Shown here one piece after another: positions 8,421-16,569 of a stretch of 64,000 nt of DNA. This stretch comes from Herbaspirillum aquaticum (GTDB lineage Bacteria > Pseudomonadota > Gammaproteobacteria > Burkholderiales > Burkholderiaceae_D). Each line of letters starts with the position of its first letter. Positions within the stretch are counted from its first letter, which is position 1. Both the position numbers and the translations under genes were made by a program. The stretch spans positions 1 through 64,000 of the forward strand of contig NZ_NJGV01000008.1 of NCBI RefSeq assembly GCF_002213425.1, given 5' to 3'. The notes beneath the pieces are model-generated. The model ran no database searches and was not told the DNA's origin. It saw only the letters and a program-made list of their open reading frames with translations.

Positions 8421-9608
8421 TTATTGTGCTTCTTGCTGCGCCTCCTTTACTGCCTCGTTAATTACGCTTGCAATGGTTTCACTCACCTCCAGTAGACCGC
8501 TTGCAGTGAGGTGCGCGTATCGTTGCGTAACCTGAGGTGTCGAATGCCCGAGCAAATTCTGGACCTCAAACAGCGACGCGCCAGAGTTAATTGCAAGACT
8601 AGCGTTCGTGTGTCGCAGGTCATGAATACGGATATGGTCAACGCCCGCTGCAGCCAAAATGCGACTCAGCGCCTTCCGTGGATTATTAAGGGGCTTTTGC
8701 GGATCGCGTCCAGGGAAGACCCATTGCGATGTCCCTCGGCTCGGTTGCGCAGCTAAGAGTGCTTTGGCATCTTCGCTCAAACCGACATAGCGGCCCCGGC
8801 CGCTCTTGGTCTCTGGAAGAAACCACTGCCCGCGCTCCAGGTCAACATCAACCCACTTTGCGCGCAATGCCTCCTGCCGACGAGTGCCGGTCAGCAACAG
8901 CAACTTCAACGCCGCTACTGCAGTTTTATTATGTTCCAGCTCCATTGCTGCGTAGATTTTTCCAATTTCACCAGGCGTGAGAAAGCGCTGATTTTGGCTG
9001 TTCTCGCGAAATAGCCGAGTACTGGCTGCGGGGCTAACGGTCAACCGATTCCACTCGATGGCCTTCCGGAACACTGCCTTCAACAGAGCCAGGTGGCGAT
9101 TTGCCGTCGCCGCACTGTGACTGGACCGAATCTCTGCATGGTGAAGCTGGATATCGCGCACGCTGATGTCACAGAGGCGTCGCTCGCCAAATTTGGGAAG
9201 AAGGTGGCAGCGGAATTTTGACTCGTCGTCCTTAAAGCTTTTCTTGGCCTGACGGGCGAACGGCAAATATTCATCGTTCACAAATGTGGCGAAGCTCGGC
9301 ATCGCTTTTAAGCGATCGTTGTCTTCAAGTGGATCACCGCCACGATCAAGAATCGCGCGCATCTCCAGAGCCTTCGCCCGAGCTTCTGCCAGTTCGATAG
9401 CGGGAAATGTGCCGATGCGGGCAAAGCGTTTAATACCTGCGGCGGTCTGGTAACGCATGCCAAAGGTTTTAGTGCCCGTCTTGCCAACGGTCATCCTCAA
9501 ACCTCGGACTTGTGTGTCGGAATATTCCGCAGAACTGGAGGGGGACGATGCATCGTGATTCGGCAGGGATGCCAGTGAGCGGTTCGTGAAGTTGAATTTA
9601 CGGGACAC
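8421..9608 (-). CDS. Tyrosine recombinase / phage integrase (P4-type)
   Basis: A 395-residue site-specific recombinase. It has an N-terminal DUF4102-like arm-binding region (about 1-95), a SAM-like core-binding domain (about 100-190) and the catalytic domain (about 205-375). Catalytic residues are visible: R243/R244 in LLTGTRRQEAL, the Lys in PETKSGRGRYVGL, H329 and R332 in HDLRHT, H355 in LLGHSTPQVTQ and nucleophile Y364 in QRYAHL. Length and motifs are normal, so it is probably functional. P4-type integrases usually target tRNA 3' ends, consistent with the tRNA-Phe remnant at 13586-13630. An att-like core also lies about 215 bp upstream of its start. Confidence 0.95.
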   Translation of the reverse strand: MSRKFNFTNRSLASLPNHDASSPSSSAEYSDTQVRGLRMTVGKTGTKTFGMRYQTAAGIKRFARIGTFPAIELAEARAKALEMRAILDRGGDPLEDNDRLKAMPSFATFVNDEYLPFARQAKKSFKDDESKFRCHLLPKFGERRLCDISVRDIQLHHAEIRSSHSAATANRHLALLKAVFRKAIEWNRLTVSPAASTRLFRENSQNQRFLTPGEIGKIYAAMELEHNKTAVAALKLLLLTGTRRQEALRAKWVDVDLERGQWFLPETKSGRGRYVGLSEDAKALLAAQPSRGTSQWVFPGRDPQKPLNNPRKALSRILAAAGVDHIRIHDLRHTNASLAINSGASLFEVQNLLGHSTPQVTQRYAHLTASGLLEVSETIASVINEAVKEAQQEAQ

Positions 9609-9982
9609 GGTGGGCCTCTAGATGAACGTGAAAAAATTAAGCCGCCCCCCCGGTAAATGACCGTGGAGCGGCTTGGACTGAGCAGGCGGGCCGTAGCAAA
9701 CGCCTATGGAAGTGTTGTGAACTCGTCCTTTTTCAAAAATGCAAACTTAATGTTTAACTTTAAATATGAATCTCAAGTATCTGATACATCACAACAAATC
9801 TCGAAAAAAAGTTGAAAGTCGTTAAAATCCTTGCGTCGCATATCGATTGCCGATTTTGGATTGCACAAGAGGCCACGCCCGGCGCGGGCCATCGGCGGCC
9901 TCATCCAAGACATCAAATTCGGCGGGCAAGGCCTTGCGGCAAGTTGACGGTTTTCTCTGCAACTGCCGAAGCTGCCTTGGCT
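9609..9982. other. Integrase upstream region with hairpin and AT-rich segment
   Basis: No gene. Contains a hairpin (9639-9674: AAGCCGC ... GCGGCTT with inner CGGT/ACCG), an AT-rich segment (about 9720-9830) likely to hold the integrase promoter, and at 9824-9852 a sequence resembling the tRNA-Phe anticodon/T-arm region. Confidence 0.5.
9824..9852 (+). repeat. att-like core, partial copy of the tRNA-Phe 3' half
   Basis: AAAATCCTTGCGTCG (9824-9838) matches AAAATCCTTGTGTCG of the tRNA-Phe remnant at 13589 in 14 of 15 positions. After a 4-5 base variable gap both continue TCGATT and then CCG. This extended similarity is more than expected by chance and its location beside the integrase suggests a degenerate attachment site. 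Confidence 0.5.
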
Positions 9983-10270
9983 TCAATACTCGCTTGGCAG
10001 AAGTAAGGTCGTGGACGAACGATCCGCCTCAGTAATAACCCACAGTCGATGCTCTCCAATCTTGTACGCAGACAAGATCCGCCCGCCCAGTTGCAGAGCA
10101 CTTTCGTTAGCCTGTATGTCGTCGCTTGAAATATCGCCCCAGTCACCCCGTCGATGGCGAGCTAGGTATTGCAGCGGTGAATGATTCACAGAACGCAGGA
10201 GCGCGTCTGCACCTTGGGTACTCAAGAGCATCCCCAAATCGAAACGAAAGATGTTTGTCGCGTTGTTCAT
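9983..10270 (-). CDS. Small plasmid/ICE-type conserved protein
   Basis: A 95-residue soluble protein starting at the ATG at 10270, preceded by GAAGGAAACAT. It resembles a small family common on plasmids and integrative elements, recognisable by LARHRRGDWGDISSDDIQAN in the middle and ITEADRSSTTLLLP at the end. I recall members being annotated inconsistently, sometimes as restriction-system parts, without support. Function unknown. It sits between the integrase and the 44-residue membrane protein, separated from the latter by a strong terminator, so it probably has its own promoter. Confidence 0.75.
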   Translation of the reverse strand: MNNATNIFRFDLGMLLSTQGADALLRSVNHSPLQYLARHRRGDWGDISSDDIQANESALQLGGRILSAYKIGEHRLWVITEADRSSTTLLLPSEY

Positions 10271-10291
10271 ATGTTTCCTTCGCAAATGCAA

Positions 10292-10322
10292 AAGGCCCCC
10301 GTGAATCAATCACGGGGGCCTT
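10292..10322 (-). terminator. Perfect 13-bp hairpin terminator
   Basis: Arms AAGGCCCCCGTGA and TCACGGGGGCCTT with a five-base loop; on the minus strand it is followed by TTTGCATTTG. It lies immediately after the 44-residue membrane protein gene and before the next minus-strand start. Confidence 0.75.
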
Positions 10323-10351
10323 CAAAATTTTCTATGGGGGTAGGTGGCAAC

Positions 10352-10486
10352 CTATTTCAGCGAGATCGAAATATCGATCTTCCGGTTGACCAGCACATAG
10401 ACGATCGTCGGAACGATGATTAGGCCCAACGGACCTACCGCAGCAGGTAGCGCAACCCGTGCGACATTTGCAAAAACTGAAAGCAT
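10352..10486 (-). CDS. Small hydrophobic membrane protein (44 residues)
   Basis: Reading the minus strand from the ATG at 10486 gives a 44-residue protein with an excellent ribosome-binding site (AAAGGA, 8 bases upstream) and a TAG stop at 10352. About residues 8-33 form one hydrophobic segment (ALPAAVGPLGLIIVPTIVYV), followed by a short cationic/polar tail (NRKIDISISLK). It is isolated between two strong hairpins (10515-10544 and 10292-10322), i.e. a separately transcribed mini-gene. It might be a phage-type coat or assembly peptide, a holin-like peptide or a type I toxin; there is no evidence to choose among them. Confidence 0.6.
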   Translation of the reverse strand: MLSVFANVARVALPAAVGPLGLIIVPTIVYVLVNRKIDISISLK

Positions 10487-10514
10487 AGAAATCCTTTAGA
10501 TCAATAAAATAAAA

Positions 10515-10544
10515 TACCCACGAGGCCCAATGACCTAGTGGGTA
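10515..10544 (-). terminator. Hairpin with U-rich tail (minus strand)
   Basis: TACCCAC/GTGGGTA arms with inner AGG/CCT pairing, followed on the minus strand by TTTTATTTTATTG: a canonical intrinsic terminator. It ends transcription from the DUF927 gene side; the 170 bp between that gene's stop and this hairpin hold no gene I can see. Confidence 0.8.
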
Positions 10545-10719
10545 TAAGGATGGCCGTAGACCATCAAAATGATATTTCTATGATCTGACGAGCTTACTCA
10601 AGGCGGAGAATTTCCCTGCATCTCCGTCATTTCTCTCGCTAGAAACTCTTGACTAATAAGGGATGCCCCCTGTTTTCCCTAATTTCACATATGAAATCTT
10701 TGAGAACTAGAGGGAAGCG

Positions 10720-12702
10720 TTAAATTGAATCACGATCCTTTTGAGTTTTTTGCGGCCAATCATCTTCACGGGTTAATTGATCTGCCTCACTGTCGGGCTC
10801 AGCCTCATTCAAAGCTTGATTTTCAGAAGGTGCACTCTCCTCCATCGCCGAGTTGATTTCTTCGTTGCTCAATAAACGCTTTGCATTGACCGCGATGAAT
10901 TGGACGTTTTTGTACTCAAGAAACTTAGAAGTGAATCGGTACGTGTTCTTTCCAGCTTCACATTGAAGCATCCCCTTCGCCTTCAAATATTTAACTGCTT
11001 CCTTTTCTGAAATATCTCCGCATGCCTGTCGAAACTGATCTTTCGTAAAAAGGATGAGATCAGTTTTCCAGATTGCCGCCAAACGGATTGGAACATCGGC
11101 TTTTACTCCGCCCTGTTTAACCCAAGGAATGTAGTGCAAAATCTGGCCCATATTTTGAATGACGTAATCACGAAGAGACTCGACTGCTTGCTCTCCAAGG
11201 CTGAGAGGAGGCAACGCTTCAAGCCATGCAGACACGGTCCGAGAGACAGCCCGACGGATATCCTCCTCCGAGCAGGGAAACACTGCCGTCTGGGACGCCA
11301 TAATTCCTGCTGCCTGAATGAACGCAAAACGGCGAAGTGCCCGCACATGGGCGGCATCCAGACGGTACTTCAATGCCGCGGCGTCTTTCAGCTCTTTGTG
11401 AAACGTGTCAGTCTCCTGATGTAAAAACTGCCGAAGCTTCGATGCGAAGATAAAGTGATCGATGACGGCCTGTGCAAATGCAGGAGCAGCTACCCCATAG
11501 ATCTCACCACATCGCATTTTAAGGTTGGCAATCATCCCGGCATAATCGCCCAAGTGTTCTTCTTCCCCTGTCGCCAACGATGCCACAGGAATATCAAGCG
11601 CACGGATGAGCTCACCGGTCTTCACCGATCGCTTGCTCGCGCCTTCTACTTTCTCGCGCATCGATACCTCTCCTGACGACAAGATACCCAGAGCCCATGT
11701 ACGCTGCTCCCGACGTTGTCCCGAATCCGTCATACGAGTTCGTCCAGCACCCGCCGTCGCGTTGTACACCGAGATGATAGTTTCGGCACTGCTACCGAGC
11801 TCATCGACCGCCGCCAACATGCCGGAGTGCTCCGACAATAGGAGCTCGACACCGTTGGCCGTCGTGTTCCAGCGTTCAACGTTACTCGCGGACGGCACCT
11901 GAGGATCTCCAGCTTTGCCAAGAATGGACATTGCAAGTTGCAGCGCAGTCGTTTTCCCCGAAGACGATTGCCCGTAAAGATGGGCAATGATCACATCGAC
12001 GCCACAAATTCCCGTCAACATGCTGGCAAACGCAAAGCTCATCGAAAAAACGAAAAGGTCATTCTGGTGGAACGGATGAACCAGCTCCTGCCAGGCGGCC
12101 AGATCACCCGACGCGTGATATCCGGCAGCAGCCTTGTTTCGATAATGAGGTTGGTAACGGACCTCACCAACTGCGTCCTTGGAGGCATCGTACAAAACTG
12201 CCTGACAAAGTTCGGCCTCGGCCTTCAATCGATGAGGAGCAGGAGAAAGACAACTCGATGGCATCAGGAAGTGAAGCACGTCGGCAACTTCTGCGCGGTT
12301 CCATGCGTGAAAGCCAAGTTCAGGGAAAGTGAAAGACCTTTCGATGGCAGGTTGCGCTACGCACATCGACAAATAGTGGGCAAAAAGAGGGACCGCTCGC
12401 GGAAGGATAAGCAGTCCTTCCGATGCAAGGACTGAAAATTGTTCCGTCCCGCTTAAAAGCGTCGCATATGGAATCAACTGGGATCGAACAACACCGTCGT
12501 GATCGCGCCATGCAACTTCGATCGACCAGTTCTTGCCGTTAAGTTCTCGGGTGACAGTTTCTACCCAGGCGGGTACCGAGGTGAGCTGCACTTCGTCCGA
12601 CTTTTTTTCGCCATCTCGATGAAGAAAAACACCGTCTCCCGAAACGTGGTATTCACTTGGAATATTTTTCCAAGGCACTGCCTGCGTCGCTTCGACACTC
12701 AT
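10720..12702 (-). CDS. DUF927-family helicase/ATPase-like protein
   Basis: A 660-residue protein taking the ATG at 12702 (GGGAATGTGAA upstream); an in-frame ATG at 12777 would run through a hairpin and is less likely. The central region (about 130-420) resembles DUF927, a RecA-like ATPase of phage and plasmid elements, with P-loop GQSSSGKTTAL near 244 and the acidic AAVDELG near 300 as probable Walker B. The C-terminal part (about 560-640) resembles a winged helix, and the last 40 residues are highly acidic. It is probably the replication or mobilisation ATPase of the integrated element. Confidence 0.8.
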   Translation of the reverse strand: MSVEATQAVPWKNIPSEYHVSGDGVFLHRDGEKKSDEVQLTSVPAWVETVTRELNGKNWSIEVAWRDHDGVVRSQLIPYATLLSGTEQFSVLASEGLLILPRAVPLFAHYLSMCVAQPAIERSFTFPELGFHAWNRAEVADVLHFLMPSSCLSPAPHRLKAEAELCQAVLYDASKDAVGEVRYQPHYRNKAAAGYHASGDLAAWQELVHPFHQNDLFVFSMSFAFASMLTGICGVDVIIAHLYGQSSSGKTTALQLAMSILGKAGDPQVPSASNVERWNTTANGVELLLSEHSGMLAAVDELGSSAETIISVYNATAGAGRTRMTDSGQRREQRTWALGILSSGEVSMREKVEGASKRSVKTGELIRALDIPVASLATGEEEHLGDYAGMIANLKMRCGEIYGVAAPAFAQAVIDHFIFASKLRQFLHQETDTFHKELKDAAALKYRLDAAHVRALRRFAFIQAAGIMASQTAVFPCSEEDIRRAVSRTVSAWLEALPPLSLGEQAVESLRDYVIQNMGQILHYIPWVKQGGVKADVPIRLAAIWKTDLILFTKDQFRQACGDISEKEAVKYLKAKGMLQCEAGKNTYRFTSKFLEYKNVQFIAVNAKRLLSNEEINSAMEESAPSENQALNEAEPDSEADQLTREDDWPQKTQKDRDSI

Positions 12703-12731
12703 TTCACATTCCCAAAATAATAGTTGGAGGT

Positions 12732-12758
12732 GCCCCGATGCCAGAGAGGCATCGGGGC
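12732..12758. terminator. 11-bp perfect hairpin in the DUF927 leader
   Basis: Arms GCCCCGATGCC and GGCATCGGGGC with a five-base loop, 30 bp upstream of the DUF927 start codon on the minus strand. No T tract follows on either strand, so it may act as an attenuator, a protein-binding site or a structural element rather than a simple terminator. Confidence 0.5.
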
Positions 12759-12759
12759 T

Positions 12760-13585
12760 TAAGAAACGGCAGCGCAATTGCAGCCCCGTTCAGGAAATTT
12801 CGGACCGTAGTCGCTACGGCGAAATTGAGCACATGCGTTGCATGTGGACGGACAAGGCCTGGGACCTGTGGGAAGCACTCAAACGTGCAGAGCCATGTGG
12901 CCTAAGCTCACATGCGTCGGAATTGGATTCGTACACAGTCAGACGGACGTGTACGTGGAACCTAACAAATTCGGAAACTGCCTCGTGGAAGATGAGAGGC
13001 AAGCACAGCGGAATGAAACCGCTAATCGGGCGATCTTTGAGTAAGATCATGGAGCGTCGCTGTCCAGCTCGACTGGATCCAGCAACGTACGCAATTGATG
13101 CGTTCGATAAAGTGAAACTAAAAGCCGCATGCAGGTTAACGTGAGTTTCAATGGACGTCAACACCCTTTTTCAGGGTTACTAAAAGAGAACGAGTGCGCC
13201 GCGTTGCATCAGAATGCCTGCATCGAGCATCCAAATCCGCCCGGATGGGAAGCTGCATTTACATTCCGCCGATACAATTTTCAATCACAAAGCGATTTTC
13301 AAGTCCCATGAAAATCGGGGGATCGACGTTAAATTGAACGCCAAAAACTCCGCCCTTTTTCGAAAAATCTACGGTTTTTCTACTGCACTTGAAGCAATTT
13401 TTTTGCTATTTTTTCTCGAATAGAATTTAAGCTGTCTAAGCAGCGATAGGTTCTGACGCTCCCTTATTAAGTAGTGCTTGATCCTTGAAAATGTAAGAGA
13501 ACCCCCTAATCCCCCAAATTATTAAGCTCACTTCATAGAGCCATCACCTCTTGCTAGAACGGTACTCAATGGCCCGAAGAGGGTC
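12760..13585. other. Stretch without a clear gene, AT-rich towards the right
   Basis: Overlapping open frames exist on both strands at 12814-13164, the most protein-like being a plus-strand frame reading ISDRSRYGEIEHMRCMWTDK, but none has a ribosome-binding site or recognisable domain. From about 13320 to 13560 the sequence is AT-rich with poly-T and poly-A runs, compatible with promoters or an origin-like region at the edge of the element. Nothing is asserted. Confidence 0.4.
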
Positions 13586-13630
13586 TTGAAAATCCTTGTG
13601 TCGGTGGTTCGATTCCGCCCCGGGCCACCA
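13586..13630 (+). pseudogene. 3' half of tRNA-Phe (attachment-site remnant)
   Basis: TTGAAAATCC (anticodon loop with GAA), variable loop, T-arm GGTTCGATTCC, 3' acceptor strand CCGGGCC, discriminator A and encoded CCA reproduce the 3' half of a betaproteobacterial tRNA-Phe. The 5' bases that should pair with the acceptor strand (near 13555) do not, and the anticodon stem is unpaired on its 5' side, so this is not a complete tRNA. It is what integration of an element into a tRNA 3' end leaves at the distal boundary; the intact tRNA-Phe would be expected left of the window. Confidence 0.75.
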
Positions 13631-13643
13631 AAAATACTTCAAG

Positions 13644-13675
13644 AAAAACGCCAGCCCTCACCGGTTGGCGTTTTT
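13644..13675 (+). terminator. tRNA terminator hairpin
   Basis: AAAAACGCCA and TGGCGTTTTT arms around a GC-rich loop, 14 bp downstream of the encoded CCA: the original terminator of the tRNA-Phe gene, which supports the original chromosome starting again at about 13631. Confidence 0.8.
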
Positions 13676-13689
13676 CATTTCCGGGGACG

Positions 13690-13705
13690 AAAATCCTCGC
13701 GTCGG
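13690..13705 (+). repeat. Third copy of the tRNA-Phe core sequence
   Basis: AAAATCCTCGCGTCGG differs from AAAATCCTTGTGTCGG at 13589-13604 in two positions. It is not part of a tRNA structure. It may be a relic of an earlier or neighbouring integration event, or a secondary attachment site. Confidence 0.45.
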
Positions 13706-13862
13706 CCTATTCCCGATCTCGTCTGCCTTCGCTCGCTTTCCAACACACATCTATTACTTGTGCATCGTTTTGCCACAATAGCAGCTATTATTGGTCTGAA
13801 ATCATGGGGAAGAGCGCAACACTGCGCTTCTGATTAGAGCAATTAAAAAGGTTGCAAAAGAA

Positions 13863-15305
13863 ATGGCAAAAGCAATTAAAAGCAAGTCAGCTGTTCCGGA
13901 CAACAAAATCAAACTGCGCTCAATTAGTTTTGCTCAACCGCCCTTCCGCAAACTCGGCTCGCTGGAAATAAAGATTGCCCCGCGCCTAACGTTAATTGCC
14001 GGGCGCAATGGGGTTGGAAAATCGACGATATTGGCATTAATCGCGGGTGGCTCTGGCCTGACAAGAGGGCTCAAAAACCATACCTATTTTGCAAACCTAC
14101 CGAACGCGAATGTTGATGAAATTCTCAAACTGTCTTTTGAGAGAGACTATGTGCGTGGAGAAGAGGAAAAACCGTCTGCCCTTCTAACATATGAAAAGGA
14201 AGGCACCCAGTTCTACAAAAAATGTAATGTATCAGGCTCAGAAGAGCGTCTCCGCGTAGTACCTCGGAATGAACCCAAGGGCCCACTCTCTGTTCACGGC
14301 ACCTCCATTCCAGCAGATGGAAAAGTGCCAATCCCCACAGTCTATTTAGGCATGACCCGCGTACTGCCAATTGGCGAAGCCGACCCCGCCTCATTTGAGC
14401 GTCGCCAAGCAGAAATGGACCAAGAGGATTACGACTTTTACCTGGACTTCACGAATCAAGTCATTGGCACAGGAATTCCGTCAGGAAACGCGAATGTTGT
14501 CGCCCAATCAGTTAAAGGGACAAAGAAGCGAGCAATCTACCCAGAGTATCAAGGCTATGACAGTACGAATGTTTCACTAGGACAGGACTCCCTCAGTTCC
14601 ATAGCCACTGCGCTCGCATCGTTCAAGAGGCTTCAACGCACACTTGGTGACGCTTACGAAGGAGGCCTTCTAATCATCGACGAAATTGATGCAGGCTTCC
14701 ATCCTCATGCCCAAATTCAGCTTTTAGACCAATTAAAGAGCAGAGCACGCCAACTGCATATCCAAGTCATTGCGACGACTCACTCGCTGACCATGCTTGA
14801 ACACGCCCACAGCGAAATAAACAATAAGAAATACAAAGGCTCTCCCCAAGACCATATTGCGTATCTCAAAGGTGGATTGCCGATTCAATTGCTAGATGCA
14901 AAAGAATTTGCGGCCATTCATAGCGATATGCATCTGCGGCTACCGACTGCAACAAAACAAACTCAGCCTGTTGTGAAGATTTATGTAGAGGATGAGGAAG
15001 CTGCTTTATTTTTGAACGCGATTCTCACTCCTGCTCGGAAGAAATCAATCAATCGGACGGCGAATGCAAAATTGAAAATTATAGCTGCCAAAGTCGGATG
15101 CTCAAATCTTGTTGGACTGCTAGGAGCTGATGACTATTTCCAGTCTGTGGTAATGGTTCTTGATGCAGACACCTCTGGTGTCAGTGCGAAGGGCGCGACA
15201 AATGTTGTCAGGCTTCCGAAGGATCCACACAACCCTCCGAAACAATCTCCCGAGGTCATCCTTAAGGTAATGTGTGAAAAGCTCTGCGCAGATGTCAATG
15301 CATAA
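13863..15305 (+). CDS. OLD-like ATPase with TOPRIM-type C-terminus
   Basis: A 480-residue protein. An ABC/SMC-like AAA ATPase domain carries Walker A AGRNGVGKST (46-55), a signature-like SLGQDSLSS, Walker B LLIIDEIDAGFHP (269-281) and a switch His in IATTHS. The C-terminal part (about 365-460) has YVEDEEA (E376-E379) and VLDADTSG (D434, D436), the acidic pattern of a TOPRIM nuclease. This architecture is that of OLD-family nucleases, which include anti-phage proteins (lone OLD, GajA of Gabija, retron-linked ATPases). It lies just beyond the tRNA-Phe att remnant and has lower GC than the core, fitting cargo. Nuclease activity is inferred, not shown. Confidence 0.75.
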   Translation: MAKAIKSKSAVPDNKIKLRSISFAQPPFRKLGSLEIKIAPRLTLIAGRNGVGKSTILALIAGGSGLTRGLKNHTYFANLPNANVDEILKLSFERDYVRGEEEKPSALLTYEKEGTQFYKKCNVSGSEERLRVVPRNEPKGPLSVHGTSIPADGKVPIPTVYLGMTRVLPIGEADPASFERRQAEMDQEDYDFYLDFTNQVIGTGIPSGNANVVAQSVKGTKKRAIYPEYQGYDSTNVSLGQDSLSSIATALASFKRLQRTLGDAYEGGLLIIDEIDAGFHPHAQIQLLDQLKSRARQLHIQVIATTHSLTMLEHAHSEINNKKYKGSPQDHIAYLKGGLPIQLLDAKEFAAIHSDMHLRLPTATKQTQPVVKIYVEDEEAALFLNAILTPARKKSINRTANAKLKIIAAKVGCSNLVGLLGADDYFQSVVMVLDADTSGVSAKGATNVVRLPKDPHNPPKQSPEVILKVMCEKLCADVNA

Positions 15306-15338
15306 TCGCCGGGTCAGAACGGAAGACAAGGTCTTGTA

Positions 15339-15707
15339 ATGCGGGCTATCGCTTGGGAAAGATTGGAAGCTTGGGTCCGCAAGGAAAACGGCACAAGTCC
15401 CAAAAAGTTGATCACTCGCGATACGCAGCTCTACAACGACTTGGATGTCGATGGCGATGAAGCGGAAGATTTCATGGAGCACTTCTTTGAAGAATTCTCC
15501 ATCGACTACGGGGACTACAATTTTGATCATTATTTTGTCCCCGAAGGCTTCAGCCCGCTCGAGATTTTCCTGCTCATGATCTCGAAGAAAAAGCGGGCTT
15601 CCTACGACAGACCACCCATCACCCTCGGCATGCTTTACCAGGCAGCCCTTGATGGCCGATGGGATTGTGCCCGCCTGGATTCACTGTCATCACTTTCGCA
15701 GGCTTGA
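15339..15707 (+). CDS. DUF1493 family protein
   Basis: A 122-residue acidic protein with the features of DUF1493: an acyl-carrier-like opening LITRDTQLYNDLDVDGDEAEDF (pattern shown in part: LYNDLDVDGDEAEDF, about 30-45), FSIDYGDYNFDHYF in the middle and PPITLGMLYQAALDGRWD near the end. The family's function is not established. It starts 33 bp after the OLD-like gene on the same strand, so the pair may be one transcript; it might be an inhibitor or immunity partner, or an unrelated neighbour. Last gene before the GC-rich core sequence begins. Confidence 0.75.
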   Translation: MRAIAWERLEAWVRKENGTSPKKLITRDTQLYNDLDVDGDEAEDFMEHFFEEFSIDYGDYNFDHYFVPEGFSPLEIFLLMISKKKRASYDRPPITLGMLYQAALDGRWDCARLDSLSSLSQA

Positions 15708-15797
15708 ATCAACGCAACCCATCACGCCAGCTGATAACACAAAAACAGAAAAACAAAACCGAACTGATCGCAACGCGCCCAACGTCACGACCTCCGC

Positions 15798-16562
15798 TCA
15801 ATTCCTCTCCCCCCCATTGACGAACCGCACCTCCACCCGCCGGTTGCGTTCATCACTGGCCGCCAGCCCCGGCAGCGGTTGCGAATCCCCATACCCCGCC
15901 ACGATCACGCGGCGCGCTGCTTCCGGCGCACTGCGTCCGATCAGCAGCAAACGTGCCTCGCGGGCACGCGCGGCCGACAGCGTGAAGTTGTCATCGTAGA
16001 CCGTGCAATACGCGCGTACATCGGTCACCGGTGCCTTCACCGGCTTGTCATCCGTGTGGCCTTCCACATAGATGCGGCCCGCCGGATGCTGCTGCAAATA
16101 CTCCGCAATGCGCTCCTCGACCTGTGCAAACGCGGCCCGCGCTTCCGGCTCCACGCAAGCACTGCCGCGACGGAACGCGCCCTCTTTCAAGGTGATCTTC
16201 CCCGCCTCAGTATCCACCGCCACCAGGTTGGAAGCGCCCTGCTGCGCAAACACCGTCTGCACCTGGCGCAACACGACCGTCAATCCCGGCCCGTCGGATT
16301 CGCGCCGGGCCGTCGCCGGTGCGGCCTGAGGTGGCGCAGCGTCAGCCGCTGCAGGCGCCGGTGGCGTGGGGGCTGCTGCCGGCAAGGGGGCGGCAGGGGG
16401 CGGCGTGGGCGCGGAAGCGGACGCCAACTGCGGCGCCTGCGCACGCTGCTGCGCAAGCTCCGGACCACCCGCCCGGCTCACCGCCAGCAGGACGATCAAT
16501 ACCCCCGCCAACGCCGCCATGAGCCCGGTGGCGGCGACCCATTCGTGATCGGATCGACTCAT
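15798..16562 (-). CDS. OmpA/MotB-domain membrane protein (ZorB-like layout)
   Basis: A 254-residue inner-membrane protein starting at the ATG at 16562. One N-terminal transmembrane helix (about 9-30), a long Pro/Ala-rich linker (about 35-90), and an OmpA-like peptidoglycan-binding domain (about 130-254) with IYVEGHTDDKPV and the terminal SDERNRRVEVRF. Single helix plus OmpA domain is the MotB/ZorB/TolR-like stator-partner layout. It lies 7 bp after the MotA/TolQ-like gene, forming a two-gene operon, likely a proton-driven unit anchored to the cell wall. No flagellar, tol or zorya C/D genes are adjacent, so its role is open. Confidence 0.82.
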   Translation of the reverse strand: MSRSDHEWVAATGLMAALAGVLIVLLAVSRAGGPELAQQRAQAPQLASASAPTPPPAAPLPAAAPTPPAPAAADAAPPQAAPATARRESDGPGLTVVLRQVQTVFAQQGASNLVAVDTEAGKITLKEGAFRRGSACVEPEARAAFAQVEERIAEYLQQHPAGRIYVEGHTDDKPVKAPVTDVRAYCTVYDDNFTLSAARAREARLLLIGRSAPEAARRVIVAGYGDSQPLPGLAASDERNRRVEVRFVNGGERN

Positions 16563-16569
16563 CGCGGCC

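Noticed and set aside
12814-13164. Overlapping open frames on both strands near the DUF927 gene
   Set aside because: No ribosome-binding site, no domain, and the two strands compete; left as unassigned.
13555-13630. A complete tRNA-Phe gene
   Set aside because: The 3' half is perfect, but the 5' acceptor strand and 5' anticodon stem do not pair, so only the 3' remnant is called.
13863-15707. Gabija or Septu defence system
   Set aside because: The ATPase fits the general OLD/PtuA type, but no UvrD-like helicase or HNH nuclease gene follows; the neighbour is DUF1493.
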